The notes beneath the pieces were generated by a model. It was not told the DNA's origin and did not search any database. It worked only from the letters and a program-made list of their open reading frames with translations. A stretch of DNA of 8,910 bases from Bifidobacteriaceae bacterium (GTDB taxonomy: Bacteria > Actinomycetota > Actinomycetes > Actinomycetales > WQXJ01): the NCBI GenBank assembly GCA_031258055.1, contig JAIRNM010000387.1:1-8910 (forward strand), in the 5' to 3' direction. A program made the translations under genes and the position numbers. Of the stretch, positions 5,194 to 8,910 are shown piece after piece. Every line of letters starts with the position of its first letter. Position 1 is the stretch's first letter.

Positions 5194-5847
5194 TCAGACC
5201 ATTTGGTCTGAGCCGGTTGACAGCGGGCGCCACGGTATCCGGGGGCGCTCCGAGGGGGCCGGACTGGCGTGCTGGGCGGCCGCCTTGCGGCTGGCCCGGC
5301 TCCGCCCAACCGTGTGGCTGGTCACCATCGCGTAGATCGAATAGGCGATCAGTCCGATCGCCACCGCCACTATCAGCAGCGGCTTGCCGAACTCGTTGCC
5401 GTACTGGAGCACATTGCCCACCCACGGCACCGCGTAAGCCACCTTCGCTCTGATCTGCTTCTCTTTGAGCGGTTCATCGGCGACGTTGTTGGCATCGCCC
5501 TGAGTGATGAGGAGCTTTTCGCCTTCGGGCCCTAGCGCCCAGTCGACCGCTCGGTGCGTCACTAGCGTGGGGTCCTCCGGCTTGGGCATGAAGGTCACCA
5601 CATCGCCCAGTTCAATCTCTTCGAATGAATCGACTGGGTACACCACCACTACGTCACCGGGATTGTGAGTCGGCTTCATTGAGCCGGTCAGCACCGTCAA
5701 GGCTTTGCCGCCGTGCAGCGCTGGGATGACCGCCAGCGGAATGGCTAGGCCCAGCAGCCCCAGCACAACGATCGTCATAGTCCAAGAAAGGGCCCGCTGC
5801 CAGGCCGTCTTGCGCGGCCTGGCAGCGGGGCTAGTTGCGGTTGTCAT
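5194..5847 (-). CDS. Signal peptidase I, ER/SipW type
   Basis: Membrane serine protease that removes signal peptides at the outer face of the membrane. The 217 residues contain a membrane anchor at about 23-44, catalytic Ser56 in LTGSMKPT, and a downstream PGDVVVV. His98 in VTHRAV takes the place of the lysine of classical LepB, and Asp residues follow in TQGDANNVADEP (115-126). A second membrane segment is at about 156-176, then a basic, proline-containing tail. Ser/His is the mark of the eukaryotic-archaeal-SipW subfamily, which in Bacillus processes TasA. Start ATG at 5847 has GGAAA about 6 nt upstream. It follows the putative major subunit by 34 bp and ends the operon, so its likely substrates are the three exported proteins encoded upstream. 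A palindrome, CAGACCA-tt-TGGTCTG (5195-5210), overlaps the last codons and stop. Confidence 0.93.
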   Translation of the reverse strand: MTTATSPAARPRKTAWQRALSWTMTIVVLGLLGLAIPLAVIPALHGGKALTVLTGSMKPTHNPGDVVVVYPVDSFEEIELGDVVTFMPKPEDPTLVTHRAVDWALGPEGEKLLITQGDANNVADEPLKEKQIRAKVAYAVPWVGNVLQYGNEFGKPLLIVAVAIGLIAYSIYAMVTSHTVGRSRASRKAAAQHASPAPSERPRIPWRPLSTGSDQMV

Positions 5848-5881
5848 TTCAGTTTCCGTTGGTGTTCCGTGTGAGCACGGA

Positions 5882-6628
5882 TCAGATGGTCACCTGCTGG
5901 ACCTTCACACTCAGGGTGCCGAACGCCAACTTGGCATCCTGGTACTCCTGGGTGCTAGCGTTGCCAACGGTAGACGGAAGCGTGGCGTCAAACACCAGGA
6001 AGTACACAGCATCCGTCGCCTGCTCGGTGACACCCGTGATCACTGACGTGTAATTGTCCTTGGACAGAGAGCTCACGGGGAAGCTGCTCCCCACCGGTGT
6101 CGCAGTCTGGGGACCCCCAACGTTGCCGAAGTTCCCCACTTTGTATAGTTGCGCGGTAACAGTCCAACCGCTGCCGGACAGGTTCACGTTTGCTCCGGCC
6201 TTGATTTGCAAGTCGTACTTCATGTTGTTGCCAGTCGCGGTCAGAGTGAACGGCATGTCGATTTCCAGGTGATCGCCTGGTACCGCAACGGCAGAGGCAA
6301 GCGTGATCAACGCGCCCATACGCTTTTGGGTGGACGAGTCTGTGCTTTGGTCCTTGATCGGCAGAGCATACGTGGGCTGGATATCAGTGCTGTCGAACCT
6401 CACATGACGCAGATCATAGGCCAGCGCGTCAATCGTTTTGCTGTCGTGTTCGAACACATCGACGTCAAGGACGCCGTTCTTAGCATTACCCACAGTTTTG
6501 TCGATTGAGTCGCTCCAGTAAGCGAAGGTTGATCCGCCTAGCAACAGGGCGACGCCCGCCGCGCCCGCCACAAGGCTCTTGAACCGCCGTGAACGCCGTT
6601 CGCGCTCAGTTTGGGGACTGATAGTCAT
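5882..6628 (-). CDS. Alternate-type (SipW-dependent) signal peptide protein, probable major fibre subunit
   Basis: A 248-residue exported protein. Residues 1-17 are highly basic, 19-32 hydrophobic (VAGAAGVALLLGG), then STFAYWSDS at 33-41 and a stretch ending NGVLDVD. This is the actinobacterial 'alternate-type signal peptide' pattern, related to TasA/camelysin, where cleavage by a SipW-type peptidase occurs near the A-x-W-x-D region. The mature part is a beta-rich, Thr/Val/Ser-rich domain with VPGDHLEIDMPFTLTATGNN (116-135). It has no cysteine, no sortase motif and no second membrane segment. The start ATG at 6628 has GAAAGGA (6640-6634) 5 nt upstream, the best ribosome site of the operon. 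The 97-bp gap before it carries a perfect palindrome. Adjacent to the peptidase gene, it is the best candidate for the abundant subunit; that ranking is inference. Confidence 0.85.
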   Translation of the reverse strand: MTISPQTERERRSRRFKSLVAGAAGVALLLGGSTFAYWSDSIDKTVGNAKNGVLDVDVFEHDSKTIDALAYDLRHVRFDSTDIQPTYALPIKDQSTDSSTQKRMGALITLASAVAVPGDHLEIDMPFTLTATGNNMKYDLQIKAGANVNLSGSGWTVTAQLYKVGNFGNVGGPQTATPVGSSFPVSSLSKDNYTSVITGVTEQATDAVYFLVFDATLPSTVGNASTQEYQDAKLAFGTLSVKVQQVTI

Positions 6629-6633
6629 TGTTT

Positions 6634-6663
6634 TCCTTTCGTTTGGCTCCGCTTCGCGAAGCG
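6634..6663 (-). promoter_or_regulatory. Palindrome and strong ribosome site before the major subunit gene
   Basis: CGCTTCGCGAAGCG (6650-6663) is a perfect 14-bp palindrome that as RNA gives a 5-bp stem with a CGCG loop. It sits 9 bp upstream of the ribosome site GAAAGGA (6640-6634). It may be a protein-binding operator or a 5' stabilising hairpin that raises expression of this gene relative to the two before it. Confidence 0.4.
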
Positions 6664-6725
6664 CTGCTGAATTCCCCCTGCGGCATAGTTAACCGCTTGT
6701 CGGTGGGCTTTATTCCCGTCTTGGA

Positions 6726-7469
6726 CTATTTCGGTCCAAAGAAATTGACGGTGAGATCAAAACTGACGGTCGGATAGTTGACCGCAGTTGGCAAGCTATA
6801 GGCGGACCAGGTATCGGTCGCCTCCACGGTTTTCCCGCCACCGCTCGCTGTAACAGTGGCGGTGTTTTCAATCGTGCCGGGAGTGAATCTAGTAGCCAGA
6901 CAGTAATACTGATCGAACCTCTTATCCGTGCCGTACCCAGCAGAGATCGCTTCCGCGACTGTCAGATCAGGCGAACTAGCGCTCTGACCAGGGTAATTAC
7001 CCCAATTCTGGCTCACTGCGTCGCTGTCACATTCAAACGCATCAGCGACCGGGAATAGCACTAGCTCCGCCGAATACTGGCCGCCGATGGCTGAAGGCAC
7101 TTGCCCCGAGTAACCGAATCCGAGAGTCCCCTCAGCTATACCCATTACCCGAAATACCTTTACCCAATAAACCTCGCCGTTGCCCTTAGCATTCAGGTCG
7201 TTCTGGGACAATTGGCGGACTTCTTCCGCCTCGGTTGGGCCGAACGGAATGGATAATACCTTGTCGTTTGCGGTCACCTGATCAACCAGGTGTTGCCCGC
7301 TTCCGTCTATCGTCACCAACTGCACATCGGCTGGTGCGAATTTGATTGTGGTATCTGGTTGGGTTACGCTATCTGACCAATTCGCACCGGCCACGCCGGC
7401 CATGGAATAGACAGCGGCCACCACCGCGCAAACGGTGGCGGCGGCAATCAAAGCCACTCGCTTCATCAT
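6726..7469 (-). CDS. SipW-dependent-type exported protein, putative minor fibre subunit with a cysteine pair
   Basis: A 247-residue protein starting MMKRVALIAAATVCAVV. Residues 5-28 form a hydrophobic signal segment, followed by GANWSDSVTQPD (28-39), the A-x-W-x-D type of region seen in SipW substrates. The mature part is beta-rich with Cys147 (AFECDSD) and Cys190 (YYCLATRF), able to form a disulfide outside the cell. Near the C-terminus ENTATVTASGGGKTVEATDTW (201-221) resembles repeated Ig-like surface domains. The start is ATG at 7469, overlapping the TGA of the previous gene as ATGA, with GGAGG (7484-7480) 10 nt upstream. A longer in-frame start at 7541 is rejected because it would put 24 non-signal residues in front and overlap the previous gene. 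The second ATG at 7466 is an equally possible start. No known name is assigned. Confidence 0.78.
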   Translation of the reverse strand: MMKRVALIAAATVCAVVAAVYSMAGVAGANWSDSVTQPDTTIKFAPADVQLVTIDGSGQHLVDQVTANDKVLSIPFGPTEAEEVRQLSQNDLNAKGNGEVYWVKVFRVMGIAEGTLGFGYSGQVPSAIGGQYSAELVLFPVADAFECDSDAVSQNWGNYPGQSASSPDLTVAEAISAGYGTDKRFDQYYCLATRFTPGTIENTATVTASGGGKTVEATDTWSAYSLPTAVNYPTVSFDLTVNFFGPK

Positions 7470-8080
7470 GTCTGCACCACCTCCAACCGGTAGCCGCCGT
7501 AGCCCTTCGCCGACTGCGGCGCCGTAGCGAGGACATCGCAAATCGGCATGTTCAATGTCTGCTCAATCGTCACAGCGGTGGCGTTAGACGGTATGTCCAC
7601 CGTCAAAGCACTGTTCCGGTCGATGGCGCCGCTCGCGATGTTGGAGCCAGAAGCATCGGTGCCGACGGCGTACTGTCCGCCTGGGCCGCGGTCGGCCCAA
7701 TCCACGGTCAGAGCAACGGTCAGATTGTCGCCAGCGAGGTCTAAGTCGTAAGTGTCAGTGATCTTCAACACCACACCGTCGCCACAAGGAGTGGTCAGGT
7801 TTGCCAGATCTCCTACGCTCAAGTCGGGCTTCCCCGGGACGGCATCGGCCGCCAAAAGCTCATCAGTGGCAGACCGAAGCTCCCAAGTCCGGGTCCGGTC
7901 ATCGTCAACCGCCAACCGACCGTTCGTCAAAGTGCCCAGCCAGAAGCTAGTTGAACCGCTCCATAGCGCATAAGTCCAACCGCCCCCGGTCAGGGCAGCG
8001 GCCAAGGCCAGCACCAGCAAGGGCAGCGCCCAGGTGCGGTGCTTACGCCTGCTAGGCGGTCGGACATGCCTTTGGCTCAC
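7466..8080 (-). CDS. Alternate-type signal peptide protein, putative minor fibre subunit (first gene of operon)
   Basis: A 204-residue protein with a basic N-terminus (RPPSRRKHR), a hydrophobic segment at 17-33, and TYALWSGSTSF (36-46) followed by GTLTNGRLAVD (49-59). The layout matches the alternate-type signal peptide family. The mature part has DGVVLKIT and NLTVALTVDW, echoing the VPGD/PFTLTATGNN block of the downstream major subunit, and two cysteines, Cys99 and Cys181. The only good start is GTG at 8080-8078, but no ribosome site precedes it; the nearest purine run, GAGGAG, is over 20 nt away. Translation may therefore be leaderless. Its TGA overlaps the ATG of the next gene, implying coupled, roughly equal synthesis of the two minor proteins. 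It is divergent from the toxin-antitoxin genes. Confidence 0.77.
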   Translation of the reverse strand: MSQRHVRPPSRRKHRTWALPLLVLALAAALTGGGWTYALWSGSTSFWLGTLTNGRLAVDDDRTRTWELRSATDELLAADAVPGKPDLSVGDLANLTTPCGDGVVLKITDTYDLDLAGDNLTVALTVDWADRGPGGQYAVGTDASGSNIASGAIDRNSALTVDIPSNATAVTIEQTLNMPICDVLATAPQSAKGYGGYRLEVVQT

Positions 8081-8159
8081 GTCAAGTTCTAACGCCCAAC
8101 CCCGCTCCTCTATTCCAGCCCGCCCCCACCAAACGAAAAGGCAACACCGAGCGAGCGGA

Positions 8160-8185
8160 TCAGTAAGTCAGGATATACTGAAGAG
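8160..8185 (+). promoter_or_regulatory. Antitoxin promoter (leaderless) with overlapping operator
   Basis: TATACT (8174-8179), five of six to consensus, ends 6 bp before the ATG at 8186, so the predicted transcript begins at the start codon itself. An inverted repeat, TCAGTA (8160-8165) N10 TACTGA (8176-8181), overlaps the -10, as expected for autorepression by a ribbon-helix-helix antitoxin or its toxin complex. No clear -35 is present. Confidence 0.6.
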
Positions 8186-8434
8186 ATGCCGCAGACCACC
8201 AGACTCACAGTTGACCTCGCTGATGGCGAGTACCACTCGCTCAGAGTGGCAGCCGCGACAGCCGGCAAGGGAGTAACCATATCCTCAATCGTGCGTTCCC
8301 TTATCCACAACTACCTTGAGGCTCGGCAAGACGAAGCCGACATCGCCATGGTGGAAGCGCGCCGCGACGCGCCCACTATATCCGGCACCGAGGCTCGTGC
8401 ACGGTTCGTCGGCGCCCGGTCAGCCCGTCAGTGA
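8186..8434 (+). CDS. Ribbon-helix-helix antitoxin (type II toxin-antitoxin)
   Basis: An 82-residue protein with the RHH/CopG-like layout: a strand at about 4-11 (TTRLTVDL), helix 1 at about 13-27 (DGEYHSLRVAAATAG), a turn, and helix 2 at about 31-46 (TISSIVRSLIHNYLEA). A charged, probably flexible C-terminus should wrap the toxin. Such proteins dimerise, bind operator DNA through the paired strands and neutralise the toxin. The ATG at 8186 has no ribosome site but lies at the predicted transcript start. Its TGA overlaps the GTG of the next gene (GTGA), the usual antitoxin-first coupled order. Confidence 0.82.
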   Translation: MPQTTRLTVDLADGEYHSLRVAAATAGKGVTISSIVRSLIHNYLEARQDEADIAMVEARRDAPTISGTEARARFVGARSARQ

Positions 8435-8829
8435 ACCAACCCAGGCCACCGCTCGAAGACTCGTGGAACCTCGAAGCGCTGGCGGACATCGAACGTCTGG
8501 ACGCCCGCGACCCCGAATTGGCCGATGCCGCCTGGGCGGCGGTCTCCGACGTGCTAAACCACCACAAGACCGGCAAAGCGCTGGGCGCGCGGCACATCAG
8601 CGGCGGTCTGACCGGCCTGTTCCGCCTCAAGTTTGACCTGCCCGGCGCGAAGCCGGAACGCTACCGGCTGGTTTATCAAGAGATCGGGCCCAACGCGGTC
8701 CGCTTCTGGGGTTTCGGACCGCGCGAGGGACAGGCCGTTTATAAGGCCATCAACCGCCGGCGCCGCACGGGAGTCAACTCGGAGGCCTGGCAACGGCTGC
8801 CCGCCACCAAACCGGTGTGGGAGAAGTGA
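8431..8829 (+). CDS. RelE/ParE-superfamily toxin
   Basis: A 132-residue basic protein. Helices fill about 10-45 (EALADIERLDARDPELADAA and AWAAVSDVLNHH). A C-terminal sheet follows: LTGLFRLKFDL (60-70), ERYRLVYQEIG (76-86) and NAVRFWGFGPREGQAVYKAINRR (88-110). The R-x-RLVY strand and the terminal R-x-x-x-VY are typical of RelE/ParE folds. At 132 residues it is longer than most ParE or RelE proteins, mainly through the N-terminal 12 and C-terminal 20 residues. Whether it acts on ribosome-bound mRNA (RelE) or gyrase (ParE) cannot be told. The GTG at 8431 overlaps the antitoxin stop, with no separate ribosome site, so it depends on coupled translation. Confidence 0.78.
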   Translation: MNQPRPPLEDSWNLEALADIERLDARDPELADAAWAAVSDVLNHHKTGKALGARHISGGLTGLFRLKFDLPGAKPERYRLVYQEIGPNAVRFWGFGPREGQAVYKAINRRRRTGVNSEAWQRLPATKPVWEK

Positions 8830-8910
8830 CTTTCTCCGCCCCAGCCGCGCCGCCTCCTCCGATAACTTGGCGCCGTTTCGGCCCAGTCTTTGGCCTACGC
8901 AGCCCGCCCA

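Noticed and set aside
7470..7541. N-terminal extension of the second fibre gene to 7541
   Set aside because: It would overlap the first fibre gene by over 70 bp and bury the signal peptide; the ATGA start at 7469 has its own GGAGG.
1..8910. CRISPR array, rRNA or insertion sequence
   Set aside because: No regularly spaced long repeats, no rRNA-like stretch and no transposase were found; the only mobile-element gene is the partial integrase.

Overview
The window is GC-rich DNA from an actinobacterium (Actinomycetota). The signs are GTG starts, short TANNNT-like -10 boxes, a Gly-Cys-Val tRNA cluster without encoded CCA ends, a type II citrate synthase, and exported proteins with 'alternate-type' (SipW-dependent) signal peptides. 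Genus and species cannot be read from the sequence.

Left edge (1-532): the first 104 codons of a leftward phage-type tyrosine integrase run off the window. It begins 147 bp beyond the 3' end of an intact leftward tRNA-Val(CAC). This is the usual boundary of an element integrated in a tRNA gene, so a prophage or integrative element probably lies to the left. Short direct repeats between the two resemble integrase arm-type sites.

Region 533-1240: about 240 bp with no gene, then a rightward operon of tRNA-Gly(GCC), tRNA-Cys(GCA) and tRNA-Val(GAC) with a probable promoter and a weak terminator.

Region 1241-3566: an unrecognised membrane protein with a proline-rich, internally repeated N-terminus, then a 455-residue ion transporter of the NhaD/CitMHS-like group. 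A U-less hairpin follows it.

Region 3567-5183: convergent citrate synthase (gltA), with a long nested hairpin downstream and a promoter overlapped by inverted repeats upstream. Next is a textbook intrinsic terminator that ends the operon to its right.

Region 5194-8080 (leftward): a four-gene surface-fibre-like operon. In transcription order it has two small exported proteins with one cysteine pair each (stop and start overlapping as ATGA), a cysteine-free probable major subunit, and an ER/SipW-type signal peptidase I with a Ser/His active site. The likely logic is that the dedicated peptidase matures the three subunits, which then assemble outside the cell in the manner of TasA/camelysin. 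This is the most interesting system here: the family is known, but the three-subunit composition and its cysteine pattern are poorly described.

Right edge (8160-8829): a rightward toxin-antitoxin pair, a ribbon-helix-helix antitoxin and a RelE/ParE-like toxin overlapping as GTGA. Its promoter places the antitoxin ATG at the predicted transcription start (leaderless), and an inverted repeat over the -10 is a candidate autoregulatory operator. It is divergent from the fibre operon across 105 bp.
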